Assembly (NCBI RefSeq): GCF_011455695.1
Contig: NZ_CP015030.1
Location: 1 to 64,000, forward strand
Reading direction: 5' to 3'
Source: Mannheimia granulomatis
GTDB lineage: Bacteria; Pseudomonadota; Gammaproteobacteria; Enterobacterales; Pasteurellaceae
DNA: 64,000 nt
The notes beneath the pieces were generated by a model. It was not told where the DNA came from, did no database searches, and saw only the letters and a program-made list of their open reading frames with translations. Below, one piece after another: positions 1 through 9,805 of the stretch (position 1 is the first letter of the stretch; each line of letters opens with the position of its first letter). Both the position numbers and the translations under genes were made by a program.

Positions 1-1211
1 ATGTTGAAAATGCACAAGATATTATTGATGGTAAGAAAAAACCGGAAGAGTTAGCGGTAAAAGCGGTAGATGATTTTACTTTCCAAGTACAATTAAGCCA
101 GCCGGTACCTTATGCAGTAGAGCTGGTTACTCATTCTTCGTTATTACCTGTGAATAAGGCGGTGGTTGAAAAGTTTGGTGACAGTTGGGTAAAAAAAGGA
201 AATTTAGTTGGTAACGGTGCTTATAAGTTGGTTGACCACGTTATTAATGAAAAAATTGTGTTTGAGCGTAACGCAAATTATTGGAACGATAAAGAAACCG
301 TGATTAATAAAGCGACTTTCTTAGCTATTCCAAATGCTACAACAGACGTTGCCCGTTACCGTGCCGGTGATTTGGATATTACCAACTATTCGTTACCGCC
401 GGAGCAGTTTGCAACACTAAAAAGTGAAATTCCAAATGAAGTGTTTACTGCTAGAACTCTTTCAACATACTATTATGAGTTCAACCATAAAAAAGCACCT
501 TTTGATAATATCAAAGTACGGGAAGCATTAAATTTAGCGTTAGACCGTAATATCATTACTGATAAAGTGCTAGGTCAAGGGCAAACACCAACTTATGTAT
601 TTACCCCGACTTATATTCATGAGGGTGAAAAAATCAAACAGCCAGCTTATGCAACAGAATCAATGGCGGATAGAAAAGCGAAAGCATTAAAATTATTAGA
701 GGAAGCCGGTTATAGTAAGTCTAATCCGCTGAAGTTTACTATTCTCTATAATACTAATGACAACCATAAGAAAATTGCGATTGCTGCTTCCTCATTATGG
801 AAACAAGGCACTGACGGTATTGTGGATGTGAAATTAGAAAACCAAGAGTGGAAAACTTTCTTAGATAGTCGTCGTAACGGTAATTATGATGTTTCTCGTG
901 CCGGTTGGTCTGGAGATTATAACCAAGCAACGACTTTCGTAAATTATTTCTTGTCTAACTCAAGTAATAATACAGCGTTCTATAATAATAAGGCCTATGA
1001 TGATGCGGTGGCAGAATCTTACAAAGCCAATGATGCTAACGGAAGGGCAGAAGCCTATGCAAAAGCAGAGGAGATATTAGCAAAAGATTATGCGATTATG
1101 CCAATTTACAACTATGTGAACCCGCGTTTGGTAAAACCTTATGTAAAAGGTTATAGTGGCAAAGATCCACAAGATGATATCCTACTTCGCAATTTATATA
1201 TTGTGAAATAA
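1..1211 (+). CDS. oppA: oligopeptide ABC transporter, periplasmic binding protein OppA (3' part only)
   Basis: This is the C-terminal part of a family 5 extracellular solute-binding protein; the 5' end lies left of the window and the frame is open from base 3. About 400 residues are visible. The closing segment, with the pattern MPIYNYVNPRLVKPYVKGY followed by DPQDDILLRNLYIVK, is typical of OppA, which captures oligopeptides in the periplasm for an inner-membrane ABC importer. No oppB-F genes follow: a terminator hairpin and acylphosphatase come next, so this copy looks transcriptionally separate from a permease operon. Another member of the same family, such as a heme- or dipeptide-binding relative, cannot be excluded from the C-terminal part alone. 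Confidence 0.88.
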   Translation, partial: VENAQDIIDGKKKPEELAVKAVDDFTFQVQLSQPVPYAVELVTHSSLLPVNKAVVEKFGDSWVKKGNLVGNGAYKLVDHVINEKIVFERNANYWNDKETVINKATFLAIPNATTDVARYRAGDLDITNYSLPPEQFATLKSEIPNEVFTARTLSTYYYEFNHKKAPFDNIKVREALNLALDRNIITDKVLGQGQTPTYVFTPTYIHEGEKIKQPAYATESMADRKAKALKLLEEAGYSKSNPLKFTILYNTNDNHKKIAIAASSLWKQGTDGIVDVKLENQEWKTFLDSRRNGNYDVSRAGWSGDYNQATTFVNYFLSNSSNNTAFYNNKAYDDAVAESYKANDANGRAEAYAKAEEILAKDYAIMPIYNYVNPRLVKPYVKGYSGKDPQDDILLRNLYIVK

Positions 1212-1218
1212 TGAGCGT

Positions 1219-1255
1219 AAGGCTGTTTATTGAAAAATAGGCAGCCTTTCTTTTT
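1219..1255 (+). terminator. intrinsic terminator after oppA
   Basis: A 7-bp stem AAGGCTG / CAGCCTT encloses a partly paired AT-rich loop and is followed by TCTTTTT. It lies 8 bases after the oppA stop and separates it from acylphosphatase. Confidence 0.75.
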
Positions 1256-1275
1256 ACTAAAAATGTGAGAGAAAA

Positions 1276-1548
1276 ATGGCGATAAAATTGTTTTCTATTT
1301 ACGGGAGAGTGCAAGGCGTGGCATTTCGCTTCTTTACCCAGCAAGAGGCGCAAAAGCTCGGGGTAAAAGGTTATACCCGAAATCGTGATGATGGCTCGGT
1401 TGAAGTTGTAGCCGAAGCTAATGATGAAATAATGACTGAATTTGAAAAATGGCTCTATAAAGGCTCGCCTTCTGCTCGAGTAGAACGGGTGGTCGCAACT
1501 GATTATTTAGGCACAGAGATTTTTAAACGATTTGAAATTCGGCGGTAG
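1276..1548 (+). CDS. acyP: acylphosphatase
   Basis: A 90-residue protein of the usual acylphosphatase size. This small cytosolic enzyme hydrolyses carboxyl-phosphate bonds such as those of acetyl- or carbamoyl-phosphate. The signature GRVQGVAFR (residues 10-18) carries the catalytic arginine at 18, and GYTRNRDDGSVEV (from residue 32) carries the catalytic asparagine at about 36. The ATG at 1276 follows GAGAG at a good distance. The gene lies alone between the oppA terminator and the convergent pepN gene. Its physiological substrate in bacteria is not settled. Confidence 0.95.
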   Translation: MAIKLFSIYGRVQGVAFRFFTQQEAQKLGVKGYTRNRDDGSVEVVAEANDEIMTEFEKWLYKGSPSARVERVVATDYLGTEIFKRFEIRR

Positions 1549-1558
1549 TAATAAAAGC

Positions 1559-1620
1559 AAGCGGTCGAATTTGTTCAAAAAATTGCAAAAATTTTTATAA
1601 ATTCAACCGCTTGTTGTTTT
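1559..1620. terminator. inverted uptake-signal pair, probable bidirectional terminator
   Basis: AAGCGGTCGAATTT at 1559-1572 is nearly complementary to AAATTCAACCGCTT at 1599-1612 (one mismatch), giving a stem of about 14 bp with T-rich flanks on both sides. It lies between the convergent acyP and pepN genes. The right arm contains the exact uptake signal ACCGCTTGT; the left arm has 8 of 9 bases. Confidence 0.65.
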
Positions 1621-1631
1621 TATTTTTAAGA

Positions 1632-4244
1632 TTAATCTAACGCTTTTTCGATTTTTTCAAACAGATCACGAGCGAGATTATCTAATTCACGTAAGCGTTC
1701 TAACCCACGGCGCATAAGCGTTTGACGTTGGTTGTCATAGCGGGAGAGTTTAATTAACGGCTCAATAAGTCGTGCGGCAACTTGTGGGTTGCTGTCATTG
1801 AGCTTAATTAAAATATCTACTAAGAAACGATAGCCTGAGCCATCAATGGCGTGGAAGGCTTTCGGGTTCTGGCTACAGAATGCTCCAACTAATGAACGTA
1901 AGCGGTTTGGATTATTGAAATTGAAGCTTGGATGTTCCATCAATCCTTGAACAATTGATAGTACATCTTCGTCCGGACGACTGGCTTGTAACATAAACCA
2001 TTTATCCATTACTAAACCATCATGCTTCCATTTTTCTTCAAAATCGGCTAACAGAGCATCACGACAACTGAGCTTCGCTTTTGTAGCGGCTTGCAATGCA
2101 GCTAGAGTGTCAGTCATATTATCAGCATTTTGATAGTGTTTATGCACAAGCGTGTTACCTAAATCGGTAAAGGCTAAATAGTTTAAGCATACATTCCGTA
2201 ATGCTCGTTTGGCAATATCTTGTGCAATGACTTGATATTCACCACATTTGTTTTGGTTATACACCTCAAAGAATTTATCTTGCAAGGCTTGAGCAATAGA
2301 CACTTGCATAAATTCACGTACCAAGGCAATACCTGTTGGGTCAATCGTTTTAAATGATTCTGCAAATTCAGTTTCTTTAGGCAGCGTTAAGGTTAACGCG
2401 GTTAATGCCGGATCTTGTGTGCTGTTTTCCAGCACAAACGTTAAGGCATTTGCTAACTCAGTTGAGAAACTTAACGGCTGGTTTTGTTGATAACGGCTTA
2501 AATTTTCACGCAATTCATTGGTATAAAGCATTTGGGCTGCATCCCAACGAATGAAGTCATTTTCAGCATGTTTTAACAGTGTTAATAATTGCTCAGAAGT
2601 ATAGTTATAATCTAAACGAACCGGCGCTGAAAAATCACAAAGCAGAGCTGGCACAGGGCGTTGTGTTACATTATGGAACTCAAATGTCTGATGCTCTGCA
2701 GTTACGTCTAGTACATCGCTTACGGTAAGTAATTCATATTGAAGCGGAATCTTTTTCCCGTCATTTTCACCATATAACGCTACTTTAAGTGGAATATGTA
2801 GATTTAATTTTTCCAACTGATCGTGAGTAGATGGGGTCATTTGCGAAATATGTAAGCGATAAGCTTTACGTCCGGCATCATATTTATCGGAGATAGTAAG
2901 TTCTGGTGTGCCGGATTGGCTATACCAACGGCGGAATTGCTCTAAATTCATACCTGATGCATCTTGCATAGCATCAATGAAATTATCACAAGTCGCTGCT
3001 GAACCATCATGTCTTTCTACATAAAGCTGCATCCCTTTTTGGAATTTTTCTTCACCTAATAAAGTGTGAATCATACGAATCACTTCAGCGCCTTTTTCAT
3101 AGACAGTTACAGTGTAGAAGTTATTCATTTCAATCACTTTTTCTGGACGAATCGGGTGAGCCATTGGGCTGGCATCTTCAGCAAATTGTACGGTACGCAG
3201 TAGGCGAACATCTTCAATTCGTTTTACCGAACGAGACCATAAATCGGAAGTAAATTCTTGATCACGGAAAACCGTTAAGCCCTCTTTTAAGCTTAACTGG
3301 AACCAATCACGGCAGGTAATACGGTTGCCTGTCCAGTTATGGAAATATTCGTGAGCAATCACTGACTCAATATCTAAATAATCGCTATCTGTTGCGGTTT
3401 CGGGTTTTGCTAACACAAATTTAGAGTTGAAGATATTTAAGCCTTTATTTTCCATTGCCCCCATATTGAAGAAATCAACGGCAACAATCATATAAATATC
3501 TAAATCGTATTCAAGACCGAAACGCTCTTCATCCCATTTCATTGAGCGTTTTAAACTTTCCATCGCCCAAGGTGCGCGGTCTAAATTGCCTCGGTCAACA
3601 TAGATTTCAAGTGTCACTTCACGCCCGCTTTTGGTGATAAATTTATCTTGTAATAAGTCAAAATCACCGGCAACTAAAGCAAACAGATAGCTTGGTTTAA
3701 AGAATGGATCTTGCCATTCAACCCAATGGCGACCGTCATGTAGTTCCCCTTGGGCAATGCGGTTGCCATTGGAAAGTAAGAAAGGATATTTGTTCTTACT
3801 AGCGGTTATTTTTGTCGTATATTTTGCAAGTACGTCCGGGCGGTCAAGCATATAAGTAATTTGACGGAATCCTTCCGCTTCGCATTGAGTGCAAAGCCCA
3901 TCGCCTGATTTATACAGGCCTTGCAGTGAGGTATTTTGAGTTGGGTTAAGTGCAGTTTCAATTTCAAGCTCGAAGCGATCGGCTGCTACATCGGCCAAAT
4001 GTAAGGTTAAAGATTCAGCATCTTTTTCGTACGCAGAGAAGGCTTGTCCGTTGAACTTAATCGAGAGGAAATCAAAACTATGCCCATCTAGACGTAGAAC
4101 CGTTGCTTCTGGATTTTTGCGCTCAACGCTTAATTTTGAAGTTACGAAAGTTCTGTCGGGATCGAGTTGGAAATCAAGATAAATATCGGTAATGGTAAAA
4201 TCGGGTGCTCGGTAATCTTTTCTTAATTTTGCTTTAGGTTGCAT
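1632..4244 (-). CDS. pepN: aminopeptidase N (M1 family)
   Basis: An 870-residue cytosolic zinc metallopeptidase that removes N-terminal residues from peptides. The exopeptidase motif GAMEN lies near residues 262-266 and the zinc site HEYFH places histidines at 298 and 302, with the third ligand in the downstream LKEGLTVFRDQEF segment. Length and motif spacing match the enterobacterial PepN group rather than eukaryotic M1 enzymes. The start MQPKAKLRKDYRAPDF is followed directly by conserved N-terminal sequence. It is transcribed leftward towards acyP and appears monocistronic, with an uptake signal at 4337-4345 just upstream. Confidence 0.97.
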   Translation of the reverse strand: MQPKAKLRKDYRAPDFTITDIYLDFQLDPDRTFVTSKLSVERKNPEATVLRLDGHSFDFLSIKFNGQAFSAYEKDAESLTLHLADVAADRFELEIETALNPTQNTSLQGLYKSGDGLCTQCEAEGFRQITYMLDRPDVLAKYTTKITASKNKYPFLLSNGNRIAQGELHDGRHWVEWQDPFFKPSYLFALVAGDFDLLQDKFITKSGREVTLEIYVDRGNLDRAPWAMESLKRSMKWDEERFGLEYDLDIYMIVAVDFFNMGAMENKGLNIFNSKFVLAKPETATDSDYLDIESVIAHEYFHNWTGNRITCRDWFQLSLKEGLTVFRDQEFTSDLWSRSVKRIEDVRLLRTVQFAEDASPMAHPIRPEKVIEMNNFYTVTVYEKGAEVIRMIHTLLGEEKFQKGMQLYVERHDGSAATCDNFIDAMQDASGMNLEQFRRWYSQSGTPELTISDKYDAGRKAYRLHISQMTPSTHDQLEKLNLHIPLKVALYGENDGKKIPLQYELLTVSDVLDVTAEHQTFEFHNVTQRPVPALLCDFSAPVRLDYNYTSEQLLTLLKHAENDFIRWDAAQMLYTNELRENLSRYQQNQPLSFSTELANALTFVLENSTQDPALTALTLTLPKETEFAESFKTIDPTGIALVREFMQVSIAQALQDKFFEVYNQNKCGEYQVIAQDIAKRALRNVCLNYLAFTDLGNTLVHKHYQNADNMTDTLAALQAATKAKLSCRDALLADFEEKWKHDGLVMDKWFMLQASRPDEDVLSIVQGLMEHPSFNFNNPNRLRSLVGAFCSQNPKAFHAIDGSGYRFLVDILIKLNDSNPQVAARLIEPLIKLSRYDNQRQTLMRRGLERLRELDNLARDLFEKIEKALD

Positions 4245-4389
4245 AGGATTTCCTTTGATTTGATGGGCAGAAATGTTACCCGTAGAATTAGCTCGACTAT
4301 TTTACTAAAATTGTAGCAAATTTTCCAAAAAATCTGACCGCTTGTATCTGTATTTTTAGCTTAAAGAGTACGGCGGTTTTATCGTTTAT

Positions 4390-5031
4390 TTATGTTATAT
4401 AGCCCAGGCATTCAAACGATGTAGTTGGGAAATACTGAGTAAGATATTGTTGCAAGTAACGCTGGGTTTCTTGCTCAATAATGGTATCTGTACTCGGATA
4501 TTGGTTGTAGATTAAAGACAGTATGTTAATCCCTCTTTGCTTACATACTTCAAGGCTGAGTAAGGTATGGTTAATACTGCCTAATTTCCCGGATGTGACT
4601 AAGATAAGTGGATGACCTTGTTGTTGGATATAATCTAAGGTAGTCTCCGTTTCGTTATAAGGAACTAATAGACCTCCAGCGGTTTCCAGCAAAACATAAT
4701 CATATTTGGTGCTTAAAAGTTCAGTAGATTGTGTAATGATTTCCGGCAAAATTCGTTGCTGTTCTAATTGAGCAGCAAGATGTGGAGAGCAAGGATAGCG
4801 AAAGACATAAGGGCAAGTAATACCTTGTATATCTTCTTCAGTGAGATTAATTCCCTGAATTTTTCGATGAGCGATAATATCATCTGATATCTTTTCACAC
4901 CCTGTTTGAATCATTTTTTGTGTAATCACCGAGAATCCTTGGGTGGCTAATTTTTTTGCATACCAACCTGTAGCGACTGTTTTGCCAATATTGGTATCAA
5001 TACCGGCTATAAAAATCACGTTTGTTGTCAT
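4390..5031 (-). CDS. bioD: dethiobiotin synthetase
   Basis: ATP-dependent enzyme closing the ureido ring of 7,8-diaminopelargonate to give dethiobiotin. The P-loop GIDTNIGKT spans residues 10-18, and ETAGGLLVP around the middle is typical of BioD. The 213-residue start chosen here, [10 protein letters not shown], has its ATG overlapping the bioC stop as ATGA (5031-5028), implying translational coupling; an 11-codon upstream extension is possible but would lie inside bioC. It is the last gene of bioAFGCD. Biotin synthase (bioB), the next step, is absent from the window. Confidence 0.95.
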   Translation of the reverse strand: MTTNVIFIAGIDTNIGKTVATGWYAKKLATQGFSVITQKMIQTGCEKISDDIIAHRKIQGINLTEEDIQGITCPYVFRYPCSPHLAAQLEQQRILPEIITQSTELLSTKYDYVLLETAGGLLVPYNETETTLDYIQQQGHPLILVTSGKLGSINHTLLSLEVCKQRGINILSLIYNQYPSTDTIIEQETQRYLQQYLTQYFPTTSFECLGYIT

Positions 5032-5801
5032 TTTATTTCCTTCTCTTTTTTCTTCGCTACACAATAAAGTGGTTCATAGGTCAGAGAGACCTTATCCGTT
5101 GCTGTAGTGTAATTTTCCCGATAACTATGATAAAAATTTTGTAAGGTGTTTTTTGTCCAAATAATGTTGTTAGTTGCGGTAACCCCTGTTGATTTCAAAT
5201 GTTGTAAGACAGCTTTAGGCGAATCTAGCTCTAAGATTATTTTTTCTTGGTTTAGTTGAAGAATATCGAAATCATTTTCTAACCATTGTTGCCATTCATT
5301 CATAGAAGGATAGCTTAATCCGATCCCGGTGAGCTGTTTTATTTCTCGTAAGTTATGCTCGGCAAAAGTGCTAAAAAGTAAGATGCCATTAGCTTTTAGC
5401 TGAGAGGCACTATGTCGGATGAATAACTGTTTTTCGTGAAACCATTGCACAGCCGAGGCTGAAGCAACTAAGTGATATTTCCCATCAAGCGGGCAGAGTT
5501 CAGCATTACTTTGATGGAAATGAAAATTTCCTTGCGGCAGAATTTTTTCTAAAAACGAGCTGCAGTCACATAAATCTTGGATATACCATTGTTTGATTTG
5601 GTATTGATTATTTAACGCTCTTGTAAGGTGACCTGTACCACAGCCGATTTCTAAACAAGAGTCGAATTGAATAATAGATTGCTTTGTTAGCAATGAAGTT
5701 AGTTTTTGTGCAATCTGTTGCTGGACAGTTGCGTTTTGCTCATATTGATTTAATGCCGCACTAAAACATTTTTGTATCTGTAAAGCGGTTATTTTTTCCA
5801 T
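5028..5801 (-). CDS. bioC: malonyl-ACP O-methyltransferase BioC
   Basis: SAM-dependent methyltransferase that methylates the free carboxyl of malonyl-ACP so that the fatty acid machinery can build the pimeloyl chain. The SAM-binding glycine motif [11 protein letters not shown] lies near residue 50, with the class I methyltransferase fold following. The 257-residue start [13 protein letters not shown] at 5801 has GGGAAGA just upstream and overlaps the end of bioG by 13 bases; a TTG start four codons earlier is less likely. It sits between the esterase gene bioG and bioD, which supports BioC over other methyltransferases. Confidence 0.93.
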   Translation of the reverse strand: MEKITALQIQKCFSAALNQYEQNATVQQQIAQKLTSLLTKQSIIQFDSCLEIGCGTGHLTRALNNQYQIKQWYIQDLCDCSSFLEKILPQGNFHFHQSNAELCPLDGKYHLVASASAVQWFHEKQLFIRHSASQLKANGILLFSTFAEHNLREIKQLTGIGLSYPSMNEWQQWLENDFDILQLNQEKIILELDSPKAVLQHLKSTGVTATNNIIWTKNTLQNFYHSYRENYTTATDKVSLTYEPLYCVAKKKEKEIK

Positions 5802-6457
5802 AATTCTTCCCAATCATGAAAATATGGTAGCAAGTAGTGGCCTCCTTCCAACGAGCAAATATTGGTTTGTGGTGAAAAAGTTTTCCAATAGGCTAATTGA
5901 TTAGCGGTTGGAAAAATCCTATCTTGTGTGCCGATAACCGCGTGAGTCCAAGCGAGTGTTTTTGGCTCTTGTTCATCGTTAATCAATTGATAAAGTGCGG
6001 CTAATTCTTGTTGAATTTCAGCAAGCGGCCGTGGCTTTGGCAAATTTTGGTAGTGTTCAAACAAGGTTTTATCGTGGCACATTCTGCGTTCAAATTTTAT
6101 GCGATTGGCTTCATTTAAACTCTCTAATGTTCCTTTAAACACCGCTTTGGGAATACCAAATTTATCATCATAAGGCAATGCGGTGCCGTTGATAGCTGTG
6201 GCACTGGCAAGTGGAATAGGCGGCATTACTTGGTTGGCAACCCAAACGCCCATAGACCAAGCGACCAAGTGAATACAGTCATAGTCAGAAAACTGAAAAT
6301 CCAACTGAAGATCTTGATAATCATAGCAGATCAGTAAATCATGATTTTCAGGCAATGCTAAATGTTCCACCGCAGCTAGCGGAGTTCCCCAACCGGCAAA
6401 ATAGACCACTAAATTTGATGAGCGTGGGAAGGTTGAGGGGAAAAAAGCCGTTTTCAT
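5789..6457 (-). CDS. bioG: pimeloyl-ACP methyl ester esterase, BioG type
   Basis: A 222-residue alpha/beta hydrolase of the BioG (DUF452) family. It removes the methyl group that BioC put on, releasing pimeloyl-ACP for BioF; BioG replaces the unrelated BioH in many Pasteurellaceae. The nucleophile elbow is AWSMG (about residues 90-94). The ATG overlaps the bioF stop as ATGA at 6457-6454, and its position between bioF and bioC fits the pathway. No signal peptide is seen, so it is cytosolic. The family call rests on the small size, the N-terminal FAGWGTP pattern and the context. Confidence 0.92.
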   Translation of the reverse strand: MKTAFFPSTFPRSSNLVVYFAGWGTPLAAVEHLALPENHDLLICYDYQDLQLDFQFSDYDCIHLVAWSMGVWVANQVMPPIPLASATAINGTALPYDDKFGIPKAVFKGTLESLNEANRIKFERRMCHDKTLFEHYQNLPKPRPLAEIQQELAALYQLINDEQEPKTLAWTHAVIGTQDRIFPTANQLAYWKTFSPQTNICSLEGGHYLLPYFHDWEELWKK

Positions 6458-7617
6458 CGGTTCTCCTTAGCTAAGCAAGCAATAAATTGCTCAAGTTCTT
6501 CAAAGCTGATATCTGCCGTTAAAGATAAACGAATACGAGATGTGCCTTTAGGCACTGTCGGTGGGCGAATAGGCAGGCAATAATAGCCTTGTTGTTGTAA
6601 ATGTTCTGCTAAACGAACAGTTTTTGCATTATCGCCAATAATGTAAGGAACAATATGGCTGTGGCTCGGCATCGGTAATTGCATTTGTTCGGCTAAAACT
6701 TGGCGTAGGTGTTGGCTCAATGCTGCTAAATGTGTACGTTGCTGATGAAACTCAGGCAACTTCTCGAATAAAAAGTGAGTCCACGCAATATTTAATGGAG
6801 GCAGTGCGGTAGAAAAGATTAATGGACGCATTTTGTTAATCAGATAATCTTTGATGATCTGATCGCAAACCAAGTAAGCCCCAACTGACGCCAACGCTTT
6901 GCCGAAAGTGCCGACAATAAAATCAATTTGTGAAATGCAGCCTAACTCTTCCGATAAGCCTAACCCTTGTTTGCCATAAACGCCGACTGCGTGTGCCTCA
7001 TCAACATATAACATAATCTTGCCAAACTGCTGTTTGAGTTTGACTAAATGAGGTAAATCCGTGCAGTCACCATCCATACTAAACAGGCTTTCGGTCACAA
7101 TAATAATACGTTCAAATTCTCGGTGGTTTGTATGAAGAATTTGTTCTAAGTGCGATAAATCATTATGGCGATAGCGTAAAAATTTAACGCCACTTAACCG
7201 AATACCGTCAATTAGGCTGGCATGTACTAATTTATCGGCAACAATCAAAGTGTTAGGCGTAGCGATTGCAGGCAGAATACCAATATTGGCGTGATAGCCG
7301 CTATTAAACAGCAAGGCACTTTCTCGCTGGAAACGTTGTGCCAATAATTTCTCCAAATCGTCATAAATCGGAAAAGAACCGGTTAATAAGCGAGAAGAAG
7401 ATGCGGTGAGAAGCGGTTGATTTTCACCATATTTTTGCAAAAATAGTTGGCGTAAATGGTCATCGTTTGCTAACCCTAGATAGTCATTTGACGAAAGGTT
7501 CAGCATTGACATTTCATCTCGAATGATATGTTTTCCTTGATGAATTAAAGAGGGAATAGTGCGAAATTGTTCTTGTTGTTTTAATTGTTCTAAGGTAGTA
7601 GAAAAAAAATCAAGCAT
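6454..7617 (-). CDS. bioF: 8-amino-7-oxononanoate synthase
   Basis: PLP-dependent alpha-oxoamine synthase that condenses pimeloyl-ACP with L-alanine to give KAPA. The PLP-binding lysine lies in [16 protein letters not shown], and the conserved [10 protein letters not shown] motif precedes it. The 387-residue start MLDFFSTTL at 7617 follows AAGGAAG and overlaps the bioA stop by 8 bases, which I prefer to a start eight codons upstream. It is the second gene of the biotin operon and overlaps genes on both sides, suggesting tightly coupled translation. Confidence 0.95.
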   Translation of the reverse strand: MLDFFSTTLEQLKQQEQFRTIPSLIHQGKHIIRDEMSMLNLSSNDYLGLANDDHLRQLFLQKYGENQPLLTASSSRLLTGSFPIYDDLEKLLAQRFQRESALLFNSGYHANIGILPAIATPNTLIVADKLVHASLIDGIRLSGVKFLRYRHNDLSHLEQILHTNHREFERIIIVTESLFSMDGDCTDLPHLVKLKQQFGKIMLYVDEAHAVGVYGKQGLGLSEELGCISQIDFIVGTFGKALASVGAYLVCDQIIKDYLINKMRPLIFSTALPPLNIAWTHFLFEKLPEFHQQRTHLAALSQHLRQVLAEQMQLPMPSHSHIVPYIIGDNAKTVRLAEHLQQQGYYCLPIRPPTVPKGTSRIRLSLTADISFEELEQFIACLAKENR

Positions 7618-8899
7618 CGTATTCTTCCTTAATAGCAGCAATAAGACCTTGTGTTAATTGGCTAAGTTGAGATGGCTCAATAATAAAAGGTGGCATAATA
7701 TAAATTAAACGCCCGAACGGGCGAACCCATATACCTTTTTCCACAAAACGGGGTTGTAATGTTTTTATATTGACGGCTTGGTGCATTTCTAATACTCCGA
7801 TAGCGCCTAAAACACGAACCTCTTTAACGACAGGCAAAGATGCTGCAACTTGAAGTTCTTGTGTTAGCTGTTGCTCAATCTGTTTAATACGATTTTGCCA
7901 GTCGGTTTCTAATAATAGCTTAATGCTTTCATTTGCAATAGCACAAGCAAGAGGGTTTGCCATAAAGGTTGGACCATGCATAAAACATTTCGCCTCTCCA
8001 TTGCAAATTGTTTCGGCAATGTGTTGATTCGTGATAGTTGCAGATAAAGTTAGGTAACCTCCGGTAAGAGCTTTGCCTAAGCAAATAATATCAGGAGTAA
8101 CATTAGCATGTTCAAGGGCAAACATTTTGCCTGTTCGCCCAAAACCGGTAGCTATTTCATCAAAGATGAGTAGTACCCCGTATTGCCGGCAAAGAGCTTG
8201 TGCTTTTTGTAAATAAATCGGAGAGTAAAAATACATACCTCCGGCACCTTGAACAATTGGTTCTAAAATTAATGCGGCAATTTCTTGATGTTTTTCTGCT
8301 AACAGATTAGCCAGAGGGGTAATCGCTTGTTCATCCCAAGGCTCATTGAATTTAATAGGAGGTTGAGGCAAAAAATATTGAACGGGTAGGCTGCGATTAA
8401 ATAAACTGTGCATTCCAGTATGTGGATCGCAAACAGACATAGCATGCCAAGTATCACCATGATAGCCACTGCGAATAGTCGCAAATTTATGCCTTGTAGT
8501 TTGCCCGCAAGCATGTTGGTATTGCACCGCCATTTTCATTGCGACTTCTACAGCAACAGAGCCGCTGTCAGCAAAAAATACTTTATTTAAATTTTTTGGT
8601 AATAATTTAATAAGACTTTGTGCAAGTTGAACTGCCGGCTCATGTGTTAGTCCGCCAAACATAATATGGCTCATTTGATTTAACTGCTGATGCGCCGCTG
8701 CGTTTAAACGCGGATGATTATAACCATGTAGAGCAGCCCACCAAGATGACATTCCATCTATGAGTTGTTTGCCATTTTTAAGCGTGATGATGACACCTTC
8801 TGCTTTTTTAACCGCATATATTGGCATGGTGTTTGGAATACTGGAATAAGGGTGCCAAATATATTGATAGTCAAGATCTAAAAGTTGTTGTTCATTCAT
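7610..8899 (-). CDS. bioA: adenosylmethionine-8-amino-7-oxononanoate aminotransferase
   Basis: Class III PLP aminotransferase of 429 residues that converts KAPA to 7,8-diaminopelargonate with SAM as amino donor. It starts [20 protein letters not shown], a typical BioA N-terminus. The conserved [12 protein letters not shown] lies upstream of the PLP lysine in [16 protein letters not shown]. It is the first gene of bioAFGCD, so the operon promoter should lie between 8900 and about 9060. That region holds a loose CTGTTTAC...GTAATAACAG inverted repeat on the minus strand, but I cannot identify a confident BirA operator. Confidence 0.96.
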   Translation of the reverse strand: MNEQQLLDLDYQYIWHPYSSIPNTMPIYAVKKAEGVIITLKNGKQLIDGMSSWWAALHGYNHPRLNAAAHQQLNQMSHIMFGGLTHEPAVQLAQSLIKLLPKNLNKVFFADSGSVAVEVAMKMAVQYQHACGQTTRHKFATIRSGYHGDTWHAMSVCDPHTGMHSLFNRSLPVQYFLPQPPIKFNEPWDEQAITPLANLLAEKHQEIAALILEPIVQGAGGMYFYSPIYLQKAQALCRQYGVLLIFDEIATGFGRTGKMFALEHANVTPDIICLGKALTGGYLTLSATITNQHIAETICNGEAKCFMHGPTFMANPLACAIANESIKLLLETDWQNRIKQIEQQLTQELQVAASLPVVKEVRVLGAIGVLEMHQAVNIKTLQPRFVEKGIWVRPFGRLIYIMPPFIIEPSQLSQLTQGLIAAIKEEYDA

Positions 8900-9114
8900 A
8901 ATTATAGCTCTTGTCCGGTAAGTAAATCGCTGTTATTACCATTAGCTTAGTAAACAGTATTGTGCCATAAAAAGCGTATTTGTTCTAACTGGCTTCGCGA
9001 TTAGGTTTTGGTGATTGAATTTAAAAGATAGGTGGGATAAAACAACCAAATGGTAGAATCAGCCCTTCTACTGAAGATAATAGCAAAGGGCCGATTATTG
9101 AACTAATGAAATAA

Positions 9115-9633
9115 CTAGTTAGTTTGATGACCTTGGTCTAAATGGACGACATTGATTAAATCATCTACGCCAACATCAAAAGCTTTACCAAAACCTTTAA
9201 CAAACAAGCCTGCACTTGGCTTGAAACAAAATAGGTTGAAGTCTTGCATTTTTGACAGTTCGTCAATTAAATCACCGTGGCGTGCTTTTAAAGCCGCAAC
9301 ACCGGACTCCCATTCTTCATTTCCGCGTTCAACAATGCGTGCGCTGGCATCAAAAGTGAGACGGCGACGGGCAAAAATTTGACGGCTTTTAGTTTCGTCT
9401 TCAATCAGCATTAGAGAAACTTTTGGCACTTCCAGTAAATTACGAGCATGGCGTGCAATGGTTGAAATGAGAACCTGATACTCTCCGTTATTAATGACAA
9501 ATGGGGCATAGCTGACATTAGGTGTGCCTTCTTTATCTACTGTTGAAAGAACAATAGTTTTAATTTGTTGTTTTAGCTCTTCAATTTCCGGTCCTAAGCG
9601 GTTTTGCAAAACCTCTTGGCGATTTGTTGTCAT
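9115..9633 (-). CDS. hutZ: heme utilization protein, HugZ/HutZ family
   Basis: A 172-residue split-barrel flavin-type protein of the pyridoxamine-phosphate-oxidase-like superfamily, in the branch of heme-handling HugZ/HutZ. Visible features are the N-terminal domain with TIVLSTVDKEGTPNVSYAP, the REGULAR barrel strand ARRRLTFDASA, and a C-terminal tail ending LDQGHQTN, where HugZ proteins place a heme-contacting histidine. Family members bind and in some cases degrade heme. It is divergent from the hemoglobin receptor gene across a 172-base gap with a Fur-like site. HutZ versus HugZ naming is uncertain. Confidence 0.85.
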   Translation of the reverse strand: MTTNRQEVLQNRLGPEIEELKQQIKTIVLSTVDKEGTPNVSYAPFVINNGEYQVLISTIARHARNLLEVPKVSLMLIEDETKSRQIFARRRLTFDASARIVERGNEEWESGVAALKARHGDLIDELSKMQDFNLFCFKPSAGLFVKGFGKAFDVGVDDLINVVHLDQGHQTN

Positions 9634-9699
9634 AAAATACCTCCAAAATAACGATTAATCCTTAGGAAATTATTATAATGAATAAATCCTTGTTATCAA

Positions 9700-9718
9700 G
9701 CAATTGAGAATCATTATT
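9700..9718. promoter_or_regulatory. Fur-like operator between hutZ and the hemoglobin receptor
   Basis: Bases 9700-9718 match 14 of 19 positions of the enterobacterial Fur consensus GATAATGATAATCATTATC, including the run AATCATTAT. A weaker related stretch follows at about 9740-9755. Its location between two divergent heme genes suggests iron-dependent repression of both. This is inferred from sequence only. Confidence 0.7.
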
Positions 9719-9805
9719 GATATTTTTGTGTTTTACCTTTATTATTGATAATGCAGACCAATTAAAAAATAAAGATTATTAGCAATTTACCTAGGGAGAA
9801 TTATT

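Noticed and set aside
8925-8990. Possible BirA operator (CTGTTTAC...GTAATAACAG on the minus strand)
   Set aside because: The half-sites do not match the TTGTAAACC/GGTTTACAA pattern, and the spacing is irregular.
9057-9097. Possible terminator after hutZ (AGCCCTT...AAAGGGC)
   Set aside because: The loop of about 20 bases and the absence of a clear T run on the minus strand make it weak.
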